DNA of 64,000 nucleotides, from contig JAXMGD010000001.1 in the NCBI GenBank assembly GCA_046347475.1, forward strand, positions 1,054,001 to 1,118,000, written 5' to 3'. This stretch comes from CAMCXE01 sp046347475. Lineage in GTDB: Bacteria > Pseudomonadota > Gammaproteobacteria > Pseudomonadales > Cellvibrionaceae. The translations under genes and the position numbers were made by a program. Below are positions 9,430-18,648 of the stretch, piece after piece; the first letter of the stretch is position 1; each line of letters begins with the position of its first letter. The notes below the pieces were generated by a model. The model did not search any database. It saw only the letters and a program-made list of their open reading frames with translations, and was not told the DNA's origin.

Positions 9430-9455
9430 TAAAAAAACCCGCCGAAGCGGGTTTA
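9430..9455 (-). terminator. Rho-independent terminator of acnB
   Basis: Read on the minus strand, an AAACCCGC/GCGGGTTT stem (8 bp) with a 4-base loop is followed by a run of T. It lies 25 bases past the acnB stop. Confidence 0.85.
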
Positions 9456-9479
9456 ATTTATTGCCAAAGCAAATGAGCT

Positions 9480-12095
9480 TTACATGGCAACAGTAGTAAT
9501 TTCCACCGCCGCAATGCGTTTACCTTCATCCGCCGCCGCCTGATAACTAGCAATTTCATTAAAATTCAAGTAGCGGTAAATATCCGCACCCATGCTATTT
9601 ATTTTGCTGGCGTAGCTTAAATACTCTTCTGGTGTAGGCAATTTACCCAATACAGCGGCGATAGCGGCTAATTCAGCTGAGGCTAAATACACATCGGCGC
9701 CTTCACCTAAACGGTTGGGGAAGTTGCGCGTAGAGGTGGATACTACGGTTGAATTGGTCGCGACGCGCGCTTGGTTGCCCATACACAACGAGCAGCCGGG
9801 CATTTCGGTGCGGGCGCCTTTTACGCCGTAAATGCTGTAATAACCTTCTTCCATTAATTGGTGTTGATCCATTTTGGTGGGCGGGGCGATCCACAGGCGG
9901 GTCGATAAAGCCTCTTTGGTGGAGGCTAATAATTTACCGGCGGCGCGGAAGTGGCCTATGTTGGTCATACAGGAGCCGATAAATACTTCGTCGATTTTGG
10001 CACCGGCCACTTCGCTTAATACCTTCACATCATCCGGGTCGTTCGGGCAGGCGAGGATAGGCTCTTTGATGTCGGCAAGGTCGATATCAATAATCGCGGC
10101 GTATTCAGCGTCGGCGTCGGCTGCCATTAATTGTGGGTTGGCCAGCCAGTCTTCCATCTTGCGCGCGCGGCGCTCGATGGTGCGCACATCGCCGTAACCC
10201 TGCTCGATCATCCAGCGCAGCATGGTGACGTTGGATTTTAAATATTCAATGATGGGTTCTTGGGCGAGTTTAATGGTGCAACCGGCGGCGGAGCGCTCAG
10301 CGGAGGCGTCGGAGATTTCAAAGGCTTGTTCCACTTTTAAATTCGGCAGGCCTTCTACTTCCAAAATGCGGCCGGAGAAAATGTTTTTCTTGCCCTTTTT
10401 CTCAACGGTTAACAGGCCCGCTTTAATGGCATAGAGCGGAATGGCGTTTACCAAATCGCGCAGGGTAATGCCCGGTTGCATTTCGCCTTTAAAGCGCACC
10501 AGTACCGACTCAGGCATATCCAACGGCATTACGCCGGTGGCGGCGGCGAAGGCTACTAAGCCGGAACCAGCTGGGAAGGAGATACCGATGGGGAAACGGG
10601 TGTGGGAGTCGCCGCCGGTGCCGACGGTGTCGGGCAGCAACATGCGGTTTAACCAGGAGTGAATAATGCCGTCGCCTGCACGCAGGGACACGCCGCCACG
10701 GGTCATGATGAAGTCGGGCAGGGTGTGTTGGGTTTGAATATCGACAGGTTTGGGGTAGGCAGCAGTGTGGCAGAAGGACTGCATCACCAAGTCGGCCGAG
10801 AAACCCAAGCAGGCGAGGTCTTTAAGCTCGTCGCGGGTCATGGGGCCGGTGGTGTCCTGGCTGCCGACGGTAGTCATTTTTGGTTCGCAGTAGGTACCGG
10901 GGCGAATACCTTTTACGCCGCAGGCCTGGCCGACCATCTTTTGCGCCAGGGTAAAGCCTTTGCCTGTATCGGCGGGGGCGGCGGGGGTGCGGAATAAAGT
11001 GGAGGTGGGCAAGCCTAAAGATTCGCGGGCTTTGCCGGTGAGGCCACGGCCGATAATCAAGTTAATGCGGCCACCAGCGCGCACTTCATCGAGTAACACG
11101 TCGGACTTTAAGCTGAATTCGCTTAGAACCGCGCCGCTTTCAGAGAGGATTTTGCCCTCGTAGGGGCGCACTTCGATTACATCGCCCATGGCGATTTTAT
11201 CCACCGGGGCTTCAAATACTAAGGCGCCAGCATCTTCCATGGTGTTGTAAAAAATCGGCGCGACTTTGCTGCCGATACACACGCCGCCGGTGCGTTTGTT
11301 GGGTACGCCGGGCATGTCATCGCCGAAGAACCAGAGTACTGAGTTGGTGGCGGATTTACGAGAGGAGCCGGTGCCGACTACGTCGCCTACGAAGGCTACG
11401 GGAATACCCTTCGCCTTGATCGCTTCGATTTGTTTTAGGGGGCCTTTGGCGCCTTGCTCATCCGGGGTCAAGCCTTCGCGGGCCATTTTGTACATGGCCA
11501 GGGCATGCAGTGGGATGTCCGGGCGGCTCCAGGCGTCTGGGGCGGGCGAGAGGTCGTCGGTGTTGGTCTCGCCGGTGACTTTAAATACCGCGAGTTTGAT
11601 GGAGTCGGCCACGGCGGGCTTGGAGGTAAACCATTCGGCGTCTGCCCAGCTTTGCAGCACGGCTTTTGCGTGGGTGTTCCCTGCGCGGGCTTTTTCTTCT
11701 ACATCGTGGAAGCGGTCAAACATTAACAGCGTGTGTTTGAGTTCTTCAGCGGCGAGGGCGGCGAGGGCGCTGTTGTCCAATAAGTCGATGAGGGTTTCGA
11801 TGTTGTAGCCGCCGTGCATGTTACCGAGTAGGGATACAGCCAGGGCTGGGCTGATGAGGGGGCTTTTGGCTTCGCCTTTCGCAACTGCACTTAAAAAACC
11901 GGCTTTTACATAGGCTGCTTCATCCACTCCGGGTGGCACGCGGTTGCTAATTAAATCAACCAGAAAGGCTTCTTCCCCGGCGGGGGGGGCCTTTAATAAC
12001 TCCACTAAAGAAGCGACTTGAGCGGCGTTGAGCGGTTGGGGGGGAATTCCTAAAGCAGCACGTTCAGCGACGTGGGCGCGGTAAGCTTCAAGCAC
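9480..12095 (-). CDS. acnB: Bifunctional aconitate hydratase 2 / 2-methylisocitrate dehydratase
   Basis: AcnB isomerises citrate and isocitrate in the TCA cycle and can dehydrate 2-methylisocitrate. The 871 residues match the family (E. coli 865). The N-terminal HEAT-like domain starts MLEAYRAHVAERAALGI. A swivel domain follows with GDVVGTGSSRKSATNS near 238-253. The [4Fe-4S] core includes the substrate-loop histidine segment GTGGDSHTRFP and the cluster cysteines in GSCMTNIGHFR and GCSLCMGNQA. The start is GTG at 12095, supported by alignment of the N-terminus with E. coli AcnB and by GAGGA upstream. It is a monocistronic gene with a clear terminator. Confidence 0.97.
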   Translation of the reverse strand: MLEAYRAHVAERAALGIPPQPLNAAQVASLVELLKAPPAGEEAFLVDLISNRVPPGVDEAAYVKAGFLSAVAKGEAKSPLISPALAVSLLGNMHGGYNIETLIDLLDNSALAALAAEELKHTLLMFDRFHDVEEKARAGNTHAKAVLQSWADAEWFTSKPAVADSIKLAVFKVTGETNTDDLSPAPDAWSRPDIPLHALAMYKMAREGLTPDEQGAKGPLKQIEAIKAKGIPVAFVGDVVGTGSSRKSATNSVLWFFGDDMPGVPNKRTGGVCIGSKVAPIFYNTMEDAGALVFEAPVDKIAMGDVIEVRPYEGKILSESGAVLSEFSLKSDVLLDEVRAGGRINLIIGRGLTGKARESLGLPTSTLFRTPAAPADTGKGFTLAQKMVGQACGVKGIRPGTYCEPKMTTVGSQDTTGPMTRDELKDLACLGFSADLVMQSFCHTAAYPKPVDIQTQHTLPDFIMTRGGVSLRAGDGIIHSWLNRMLLPDTVGTGGDSHTRFPIGISFPAGSGLVAFAAATGVMPLDMPESVLVRFKGEMQPGITLRDLVNAIPLYAIKAGLLTVEKKGKKNIFSGRILEVEGLPNLKVEQAFEISDASAERSAAGCTIKLAQEPIIEYLKSNVTMLRWMIEQGYGDVRTIERRARKMEDWLANPQLMAADADAEYAAIIDIDLADIKEPILACPNDPDDVKVLSEVAGAKIDEVFIGSCMTNIGHFRAAGKLLASTKEALSTRLWIAPPTKMDQHQLMEEGYYSIYGVKGARTEMPGCSLCMGNQARVATNSTVVSTSTRNFPNRLGEGADVYLASAELAAIAAVLGKLPTPEEYLSYASKINSMGADIYRYLNFNEIASYQAAADEGKRIAAVEITTVAM

Positions 12096-12157
12096 AGGTG
12101 TATCCTCATTATTAGGGAAAGATTACTCGAGCAAGCAGGATCTCTGCCGCTGAGACT

Positions 12158-12175
12158 ATCGGTGTCGACACCGAT
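12158..12175. promoter_or_regulatory. Perfect 18-bp palindrome upstream of acnB
   Basis: ATCGGTGTCGACACCGAT is a perfect inverted repeat about 63 bases upstream of the acnB start. Its position would suit an operator. The binding protein is unknown. Confidence 0.4.
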
Positions 12176-12305
12176 CGCAAAACCTAGATTTTGCAGCGAC
12201 TGCCAAGCAGGAGGCAGGCCAAAGGCGGGGCGGAATTCTACAGGAAAGCCCCTGGGCTGTTAAGTTTAGGCCGGGGCTGGGATTGAGAGTGGTGGCGCGC
12301 GTAGA

Positions 12306-12716
12306 TTATGACGACTGGGCGTTTTTAGCCGGCAGCAAAGGCCACAAGCCTGTGTAGGTGGCGATTTTTTCCAGCCCATAGGCCAGGCAAAAACCCATCC
12401 ACAGGCCGCACACATTGGCCACCATGTCTCGCCAATCCACTGTGCGACCCGGCGAAAAGTGCTGGCACAGTTCAATAAATAAGGAGTAGGGGATCAATAA
12501 GCTGATTAAGAGCAAGAGGCGAAAACGCCCGCCTAAGGCCACCCACGCCGACAGATACAGCGTGGCATTGCCAAGAAAATGCGTGGTTTTATCCGTCAGC
12601 ACCAGGTGCACCTGGTTGCCTGGCAAGAGGGCGTAGTAGGTGAAGATGACGATGGCCAGAGGAAATTGCAGGCGGCGAATCCAGGTAAACAAGGGGGATA
12701 CTAAAAAACTTCGCAT
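12306..12716 (-). CDS. VanZ-like membrane protein
   Basis: A 136-residue protein with four hydrophobic helices (about 13-33, 48-65, 67-88, 100-118) and the VanZ-family pattern: a TDKTTHFLGNATLYLSAW segment around helix 2 and ELCQHFSPGRTVDWRDMVAN before helix 4. The family is named after VanZ of teicoplanin resistance, but most chromosomal members have no known function. It sits 10 bases after the stop of the upstream histidine-kinase gene, so it is probably the last gene of that operon. Confidence 0.8.
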   Translation of the reverse strand: MRSFLVSPLFTWIRRLQFPLAIVIFTYYALLPGNQVHLVLTDKTTHFLGNATLYLSAWVALGGRFRLLLLISLLIPYSLFIELCQHFSPGRTVDWRDMVANVCGLWMGFCLAYGLEKIATYTGLWPLLPAKNAQSS

Positions 12717-12726
12717 AGCTCAAACA

Positions 12727-14106
12727 TCAGGTTTTGTAAGGTAGACGCAGAATAAAACCCGCGCCGCCAAGGGTAGCGGTGGTAATTTCCAGGCTGCCAC
12801 CATAGCTGCTGAGAATATCCACCGCAACGGCCAGCCCAATGCCTTGGCCAGCTGTTGCGGTATCGGCGCGGGCGCCGCGGGTCAGGATGGTCTCATGCAG
12901 GCTAGCGGGAATACCTGGGCCATCATCCTCGATGACAATGACCAATTCTTTACCCACAGGTCGCTCTTCAATTTTAGCGGAGATTTGCACCTTGGTTTGC
13001 CCATACTTACAGGCGTTTTCGATCAGGTTGCCAATCAGCTCCATCATGTCGGCTTCGTCGCCTGCGAACTTAAGCTGCGGCGGCAAAAGGCTGATGCATT
13101 GAATGCCTTTGCGCTGATAGACCTTGTGCATGGCGTTGATCAGCCGCTGCACCAGGGGCGTAAGGTCCAGCATATTGTGGGCGAGCGTCTGGGTGACTTG
13201 TGCCGTGGCGCGGCGCAATTGGTGATCGACTATGGAGGTCATGCGATTCACCTGTTCGTCCACCACTTGCATTAACTGTTCTTTATCGCGGTTTTGCAGT
13301 TGCCCGCGCAGAACGGACAATGGGGTTTTGAGGCTGTGGGCAAGATCGTTCAGTGAGTTGCGATAGCGCTCTTTTTGCGCCAACTCATTGCGCAGTACCC
13401 GGTTGAGATTATTGGTGACCGGCTGAATATCAGCGGGGTACCGGCCAGTCAGCTCTTGGCTTAAACCCGCCTCAACTTGCTCCAAGTCCCGCGCCAGCCG
13501 ACGTAAGGGCTGAATACCCCAGCGCGTCACCAGGGTTTGTACAATTACCAGCAGCAGGGCAAGGCCAGCGAGCCATTTCCACAGACGCTTTTGATAGGCG
13601 TTTAACTCAGCCTGCATAGGCCCTTGATTGTGAGCTACTACAAAGCGATAGGTTTTATCCTGTTTGTTAATTTCCCACAGGGTGTCGTAGGTGAGGGCGT
13701 AGTACTCCTCGCCGCCCAGAGTGAAGCTCGCGTAGTACTCCTTGCCCGCTACGAAAGGTTGGTTAAAAGGCGGCAGTTCGGCTTTTTCCACTAAATCGCC
13801 GGATTTGGACATCCAGTAGATTTTGTCATTGCTGTCGATGATCCAACCTATAAGGCCAGAATTCACTGTACTAAAGCGGGATTCCGGCAAATTATCCGGC
13901 AGTTTCAGGCCTTTTTTGTTGGGCTGGGCGGCGCCCAACAAGAGGTGAATTTGCCCGCGCAATAAATTGCGCTCCGCCGTTTGTTGGCTGCGCAACATGG
14001 CGTGGTTGAGCATGTGGGAGCTAAAGGCCAGCAGCGGTGGCAGTAGAACCGCTGAGGCGAGAAACAGGCGAAAACTGAGGGAAAAGGAAGAGCTGGAAAA
14101 GCGCAC
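12727..14106 (-). CDS. Sensor histidine kinase (PhoQ-like)
   Basis: An inner-membrane sensor kinase pairing with the response regulator directly upstream. From the chosen GTG at 14106 it has 459 residues: a short cytoplasmic start, TM1 (about 8-28), a periplasmic sensor of about 125 residues, TM2 (about 176-196), HAMP, the H-box LNDLAHSLKTPLSVLRGQ, then the ATPase with N-box ENACKYG and DDGPGIP and the GQGIGLAVA G-box. The frame is open up to 14292, but a start there would overlap the regulator by 125 bases. TGAGG seven bases before the GTG and TM1 near the new N-terminus favour 14106. TTG at 14130 is possible. The ligand is unknown. Confidence 0.88.
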   Translation of the reverse strand: MRFSSSSFSLSFRLFLASAVLLPPLLAFSSHMLNHAMLRSQQTAERNLLRGQIHLLLGAAQPNKKGLKLPDNLPESRFSTVNSGLIGWIIDSNDKIYWMSKSGDLVEKAELPPFNQPFVAGKEYYASFTLGGEEYYALTYDTLWEINKQDKTYRFVVAHNQGPMQAELNAYQKRLWKWLAGLALLLVIVQTLVTRWGIQPLRRLARDLEQVEAGLSQELTGRYPADIQPVTNNLNRVLRNELAQKERYRNSLNDLAHSLKTPLSVLRGQLQNRDKEQLMQVVDEQVNRMTSIVDHQLRRATAQVTQTLAHNMLDLTPLVQRLINAMHKVYQRKGIQCISLLPPQLKFAGDEADMMELIGNLIENACKYGQTKVQISAKIEERPVGKELVIVIEDDGPGIPASLHETILTRGARADTATAGQGIGLAVAVDILSSYGGSLEITTATLGGAGFILRLPYKT

Positions 14107-14167
14107 GCCAAGCCTCAGCCGCCCAGCCAATGGGTTGTGCTCAAATGCACTCTGCTTAACAGAATCA

Positions 14168-14860
14168 CTAGGCGCTGGCTTTGTTAGTGCGCGGCAGGTT
14201 AAATCGATAACCGCGCCCGCGCAGGGTGGTGATGGCTTCCTGCTCCGGCCCCAGGTCAATTTTTTTGCGCAACCGGCCGATAAATACCTCAATCACGTTG
14301 CTGTCTCGTTCAAAATCCTGTTGGTACAGGTGCTCGGTCAGCTGGGTTTTGGAGATCACCTGGCCTGCATGCAGGGCCAGGTATTCCAGTGTGTTGTACT
14401 CGTAGCTGGTTAACTCCACTTCAACCCCGTTAAGGCTCAGGCTTTTTGCTGCGGTATCCAAGGCCAATGGGCCGAATTCTAAGACCGGGCTTGCGTGGCC
14501 TGAGGCTCTGCGAATGAGGGCGTTTAAGCGTGCGCGCAGCTCCTGGTTGTGAAAGGGTTTTACTAAGTAATCATCTGCACCGGATTCCAAGCCCTCGACC
14601 TTGTCTTGCCAGTTGCTGCGGGCGGTGAGAATTAAAATGGGGTAGAGCTTGCCGGCTGCGCGGGCTTTTTTGATGAGGTTTATACCGTCTAGGTGGGGTA
14701 GGCCAATGTCGATGATGGCTAGGTCGTAGTCGTATTCGGTGGCGAAGTAGAGCCCTTCACGGCCGTCCGCAGCGGTATCAACGGCGAAGCCCTGTTCAAT
14801 CAAAAACTCCTGGAGTTGCAAGCGAATGGCCTGCTCGTCTTCAACAATCAAAAGTCGCAT
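14168..14860 (-). CDS. OmpR-family response regulator (PhoP/QseB-like)
   Basis: A 230-residue two-domain regulator. The receiver domain (1-118) has the acidic pair EDE near residues 7-9, the phospho-acceptor aspartate in LAIIDIGLPHLDG, the threonine in LILTARS and the lysine in DDYLVKPFH. A winged-helix DNA-binding domain follows (about 130-222) with LTSYEYNTLEYLALHAG and the recognition helix segment DSNVIEVFIGRLRKKI. It is transcribed just before the kinase at 12727-14106. The downstream VanZ-like gene suggests an envelope-related regulon, but that is only contextual. Confidence 0.93.
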   Translation of the reverse strand: MRLLIVEDEQAIRLQLQEFLIEQGFAVDTAADGREGLYFATEYDYDLAIIDIGLPHLDGINLIKKARAAGKLYPILILTARSNWQDKVEGLESGADDYLVKPFHNQELRARLNALIRRASGHASPVLEFGPLALDTAAKSLSLNGVEVELTSYEYNTLEYLALHAGQVISKTQLTEHLYQQDFERDSNVIEVFIGRLRKKIDLGPEQEAITTLRGRGYRFNLPRTNKASA

Positions 14861-14893
14861 GGGGTACCTTGTAGGGGGAGTGCGGAAGTTGGG

Positions 14894-15187
14894 TTAGGGT
14901 GCGGGCGTGAGCTGCTGGCCCTGGGCGTCAAGATTAATCACCTGTACACGCCCACTTTGCATGAGCTTCACAATAAACCGCGGGTTATTCGTGCTTGGCT
15001 GAGGAGCCTGGCTGCTGTCATCGTCGCTCGCCGCCGGGGGAGCGTCGATTTCATCGACACTAATAACCTTGCCGCCAAATTTTTGCTGGGCAATTTGGGC
15101 CGCTTGGGTGCGGCTGATCGAGGATTCATCAGCATTCGCCTGCCAACAGGCCCAGCTCAGAAGTAGGCAACAACACCCGCGCATCAT
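14894..15187 (-). CDS. Small exported PepSY-like protein
   Basis: About 97 residues from ATG at 15187 (a TTG lies immediately before, and a third ATG codon follows). A signal peptide ends near ANA/DES (about residue 20). The mature part reads ISRTQAAQIAQQKFGGKVIS ... PRFIVKLMQSGRVQVINLDAQG, the pattern of a PepSY domain interrupted by an acidic Asp/Ser/Pro insert. PepSY proteins are often encoded beside PhoP/PhoQ-type two-component systems and may modulate sensors or proteases. The start is only 6 bases past the stop of the glycine-zipper gene, so translation is probably coupled. The two-component operon follows 33 bases downstream. Confidence 0.75.
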   Translation of the reverse strand: MMRGCCCLLLSWACWQANADESSISRTQAAQIAQQKFGGKVISVDEIDAPPAASDDDSSQAPQPSTNNPRFIVKLMQSGRVQVINLDAQGQQLTPAP

Positions 15188-15193
15188 CAAGGT

Positions 15194-15739
15194 TTACTCA
15201 AGGGGTTCAACGCGCACGGCAACGCGGATGCGACTGCCGGGTTGGTGATCCATGCGGGTGCTGTAGGTGCGGCCTTGATATTGGTAATCCACATCGTAAC
15301 CGATGATTTCCTCGCGCCGTTCTGTGCGGCTAGTTTCCTGGCAACGCTCGCGCTCGCGGTAACCGCCGTCATCCGCTTGGGCGCGATTTTTGGCCACCTC
15401 ATTGCCTACGGTAGCTCCCAGTACAGCACCTACGGCTGTGCCGATCTTTTTGTTGCCGCTGCCGTGACCCACCGCATGTCCTAGTGCTCCACCCACTACG
15501 CCGCCGACTATGGCGCCAGCCGGTGAGTTTTCATTGCGAGGCTCTTCGCGCACTGATTCAGTCCAGCAACGCTGCTGAGGGATGCGCTCTTCCACGCTGC
15601 GGTAAATGGGCCTGGAGCTGACGACCCGGGCAAAATCTTCGGTTTGGTCGTATCCTGCTGCTATCGCCTGGTGCGTAAGACCAACACCGCCAACCAGGGC
15701 GCAGAGGATCAAACGGGGAATGGCACGGCTTGATAACAT
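15194..15739 (-). CDS. Glycine-zipper 2TM outer-membrane-type protein
   Basis: A 181-residue exported protein. A signal peptide (about 1-27, ending AIAAGYD) is followed by a polar region, then a glycine zipper near 75-115 (AIVGGVVGGALGHAVGHGSG and IGTAVGAVLGATVGNEVAK) that would form a hairpin in a membrane. The C-terminal domain contains YDVDYQYQGRTYSTRMDHQPG. This is the arrangement of Rickettsia 17-kDa-antigen/SlyB-like proteins, except that no lipobox cysteine is seen. It is the first gene of a minus-strand run with the PepSY, regulator, kinase and VanZ-like genes, and is divergent from a second two-component system. Confidence 0.82.
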   Translation of the reverse strand: MLSSRAIPRLILCALVGGVGLTHQAIAAGYDQTEDFARVVSSRPIYRSVEERIPQQRCWTESVREEPRNENSPAGAIVGGVVGGALGHAVGHGSGNKKIGTAVGAVLGATVGNEVAKNRAQADDGGYRERERCQETSRTERREEIIGYDVDYQYQGRTYSTRMDHQPGSRIRVAVRVEPLE

Positions 15740-15848
15740 ACTAGGTCTCCAAAATAAGCTAGGGGAATTCAGGCTAGGCTTTAATCTCTGAATCCTAGCT
15801 GAAGCGCCAACTACGATAACAAGTTTCTGTTCAAGGTTCCTTTATTCG

Positions 15849-16520
15849 ATGCAAATACTGTTGATTGAAGACGATAAATCCCTCGCTACGGGTGTGCAGG
15901 AAGCTCTGAAACGAGCGGGCTTGGTGGTCAATTGGGTTGATCGCGGGCAGGCCGCGCTGCAGTGTATCGCTGTGCAAGTACCCGACATAGTTATCCTCGA
16001 TTTGGGCCTGCCCGATATGGATGGCCTGAGCCTATTAAAAACCCTTCGTCGCCAGCACAAACAGGTTCAAGTCCTCATTCTCACTGCGCGGGATTCGGTC
16101 GCCGACAAGGTCGCAGGGTTGGACCTAGGGGCCGATGATTACCTCACTAAACCCTTTGAGTTGGAGGAGTTGTTGGCGCGCTTGCGGGCATTTGAGCGCA
16201 GGCTGGGTACGGCCAGCAGCCATTTAATTGTTCACGGGCGCATCACCCTGAACCTGCGGGATCGCATCGCTTTGGTCGACGATCTTGAACTGACCCTGTC
16301 AAAACGCGAGTTCATGCTGCTCAAAGCTCTGATGGAGCAACAAAACCGCGTTCACACTAAAGAGTCCCTAGAGGCCAAGCTTTACAGTTGGGGGGAGGAG
16401 GTGGTGAGCAATACCATCGAGGTGCACATTCACCACCTGCGCAAAAAATTGCCGGAAAACACCATTCAAACCCTGCGTGGCGTGGGGTATAGACTCACCA
16501 AACTCGACGGCGCGGGCTAG
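15849..16520 (+). CDS. OmpR-family response regulator (QseB/PmrA-like)
   Basis: A 223-residue response regulator. The receiver domain (1-115) has EDD (7-9), the aspartate in IVILDLGLPDMDG, LILTARD and DDYLTKPFE. The C-terminal winged helix has LTLSKREFMLLKALME and NTIEVHIHHLRKKLP. It is encoded two bases upstream of its kinase. It is divergent from the glycine-zipper operon, with about 110 bases between the starts, so both units could share an operator region. Paralogous to the regulator at 14168-14860. Confidence 0.93.
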   Translation: MQILLIEDDKSLATGVQEALKRAGLVVNWVDRGQAALQCIAVQVPDIVILDLGLPDMDGLSLLKTLRRQHKQVQVLILTARDSVADKVAGLDLGADDYLTKPFELEELLARLRAFERRLGTASSHLIVHGRITLNLRDRIALVDDLELTLSKREFMLLKALMEQQNRVHTKESLEAKLYSWGEEVVSNTIEVHIHHLRKKLPENTIQTLRGVGYRLTKLDGAG

Positions 16521-16522
16521 CC

Positions 16523-17899
16523 GTGGGGTCCATTCGGCTGTTTCTCATTTTATTGCTCATCGGCGTGGTTACTCTGGGCAATTTTATTGCGGCAATGCGC
16601 GGATATTTGGGCAGTTTGCAGGAGGCGGAAGCATTTTTTGATGAGCGCCTCGAGGCTCAGTTGGAATATATCCATGCCAGCCTCGGTTTGGCCTTGCGTC
16701 AAACGGGAGCGAGCATTCCCTTAAAAATTGCGCCTAGTTTGTCTCTACATCATCCCTTACCGCTTAACTACCATATCGAGTTTCAAGTTTTTCACCCGAG
16801 CAATGGGCTGGTGGCCCGCTCGGAAGATTTTCCGGTGCAGGCCCTGGTGGTATGGCAGGAGGGATTTTCGGAATTTGAGTACGAGGGCGTGCGGTGGCGA
16901 GGTCGTATCCATTGGGATGAACCGCTGGGGCTGTGGTACTTAGTGGCAGAGCGCTTTGACCAGCGCTACAGCTTGGCGGAATCGGTCATAGTGCGGGCCA
17001 TTCTGCCGCTCCTGCTGGTAATTCCGCTCTTGGCCATCGCGATTTGGGCCATAGTCACCTACGCCCTGGGCCCGCTAAAAAGCCTTACCCTTGCGCTCAG
17101 CCAAAAAAGTGTGCGGGATTTTAGCCCGCTGCCGCGCACCCGTCTGCCGCGAGAGCTGGTTCCGCTGGTCAATGCCATCAACGCTTTGTTGGAGCGTTTA
17201 GCCCAGGCTTTTGCCCGAGAGCAGCGTTTTTCAGCCGATGCCGCCCACGAGCTGCGCACCCCTTTGGCTGCCCTTAAAGTGCACGCCGCCAACCTGCGGG
17301 CAAGCTTGCCCCTGGTTGCCGACCCCGCGCAGGCACTTGCGCATGCCGAAGCGGTGCAGACCAGCGCGGATCGCATGGGGCATCTGATTGAGCAAATTCT
17401 CACCCTCAATCGAGCCGCCGATGCCGCCTGGAGTGAGCACTTTCAACCCTGTGACCTCATGGCATTGAGCAGACAGCTATGCGCCGATTATTACCCACTG
17501 GTTGACCGTAAACGGCAAAGCCTGGAAATAATCGCCGAGGGCGAATGTGTTGTGTTGGGCAATCCCTGGGCGCTGAGCATTTTAGTGAGCAATCTTATTG
17601 GTAACGCCATTAAATACACCCCGGAGGGCGGCCATATTCGCCTTAATTTGGAGCCGCTGGGGCAACAGATTGCTTGGGTGTTGGAGGATTCGGGGCCGGG
17701 CATTCCGCCGGAATTACGCGAGCGAGTATTGGATCGCTTTTACCGGGTCGGCGGCGACCGGCACAGCAGCGATACCCTCGGTTGCGGCTTGGGTTTATCC
17801 ATAGTCCAACACATTGTTAATGTGCATGGTGGCAGTATGGCCATGGGCGATAGCCGCTTAGGAGGGCTTGAGGTAAGGCTTATATTGCCGCGCCCCTAA
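16523..17899 (+). CDS. Sensor histidine kinase (QseC/PmrB-like)
   Basis: A 458-residue inner-membrane kinase starting at GTG two bases after the regulator stop (translational coupling). The order is TM1 (about 5-24), a periplasmic domain of about 130 residues, TM2 (about 155-178), HAMP, the H-box RFSADAAHELRTPLAALK near 238-255, N-box NLIGNAIKYTPEGG, DSGPGIP and LGCGLGLSIVQ. Domain order and H-box match the QseC/PmrB group. Pairs with the regulator just upstream; the signal is unknown. Confidence 0.92.
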   Translation: MGSIRLFLILLLIGVVTLGNFIAAMRGYLGSLQEAEAFFDERLEAQLEYIHASLGLALRQTGASIPLKIAPSLSLHHPLPLNYHIEFQVFHPSNGLVARSEDFPVQALVVWQEGFSEFEYEGVRWRGRIHWDEPLGLWYLVAERFDQRYSLAESVIVRAILPLLLVIPLLAIAIWAIVTYALGPLKSLTLALSQKSVRDFSPLPRTRLPRELVPLVNAINALLERLAQAFAREQRFSADAAHELRTPLAALKVHAANLRASLPLVADPAQALAHAEAVQTSADRMGHLIEQILTLNRAADAAWSEHFQPCDLMALSRQLCADYYPLVDRKRQSLEIIAEGECVVLGNPWALSILVSNLIGNAIKYTPEGGHIRLNLEPLGQQIAWVLEDSGPGIPPELRERVLDRFYRVGGDRHSSDTLGCGLGLSIVQHIVNVHGGSMAMGDSRLGGLEVRLILPRP

Positions 17900-18049
17900 T
17901 CCACGCGTGCCTATTTAGGCGTAAAGGATCAATTAATTTCTGCTGAATTAGTGGAACCATTTGCCGTGGCCGGTGCTGGCCTAACCGCTCCAAAATACGA
18001 GTCCAAAATTTAAGCCCAAAATTCCAAACCACCAACAAGAGTGTCACTT

Positions 18050-18631
18050 ATGTTGAAACGCGCCAGTATTTTATTTGCCAGTATTTTCCTGATTTGTTTT
18101 GGGCGCAGCGCCTATTGTGCCGAGCAGGCGTGCCCTGACTATTTAAATCAGACTCTGCGTAAATTACATTCCAAAGAGCAGCTCAATCTGTGTTCTTTTT
18201 ATCGGCCAGGTGCGCCGATTTTGATCGTAAACACGGCCAGCCACTGCGGCTACACCAAACAATTTAAAGGCCTGGAGACGCTTTATCAGAGCTATAAAGA
18301 CCAAGGCTTGGTGATTCTTGGGTTCCCCTCAAATACATTTAAACAGGAGGAAGACAATGAAATGGGCACGGCCACCGTGTGTTATCAAAATTACGGTGTC
18401 ACCTTTCCCATGTTCGAAAAGATCGATGTGCGCGGCAGCAGCGCCCATCCGTTGTTTGCCTATCTGGGCGGCAAAACAAAATCACCCACCTGGAATTTCA
18501 ATAAATATTTAGTGGTGGGTGATGGGTCTACAATTACGTATTTTGGTAGCAATGAAGAACCCATGGGCGGGGACTTGGAAGCCGCAATTAAAAAAGCCTT
18601 GGTAGCGACTAAGCCTGCGTCAGCAAAATAA
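18050..18631 (+). CDS. Exported glutathione peroxidase family protein
   Basis: A thioredoxin-fold thiol peroxidase of about 193 residues. The catalytic cysteine lies in NTASHCGYTKQFKGLE, followed by ILGFPSNTFKQEE (where GPx enzymes have a conserved Gln/Asn region) and the SPTWNFNKYLV motif containing the catalytic Trp and Asn. The peroxidatic residue is Cys, not selenocysteine. Residues 1-24 form a cleavable signal peptide ending AYCAEQ, so it should work in the periplasm, unlike most bacterial GPx proteins. The ATG at 18050 is preferred to GTG at 18041 because AAGAG sits at suitable spacing. It reduces hydroperoxides, probably with a thioredoxin-like reductant. Confidence 0.9.
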   Translation: MLKRASILFASIFLICFGRSAYCAEQACPDYLNQTLRKLHSKEQLNLCSFYRPGAPILIVNTASHCGYTKQFKGLETLYQSYKDQGLVILGFPSNTFKQEEDNEMGTATVCYQNYGVTFPMFEKIDVRGSSAHPLFAYLGGKTKSPTWNFNKYLVVGDGSTITYFGSNEEPMGGDLEAAIKKALVATKPASAK

Positions 18632-18648
18632 ATACTCAATGCAATTTA

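Noticed and set aside
10659..11808. Plus-strand frames inside acnB
   Set aside because: Antisense shadows; acnB is intact on the minus strand.
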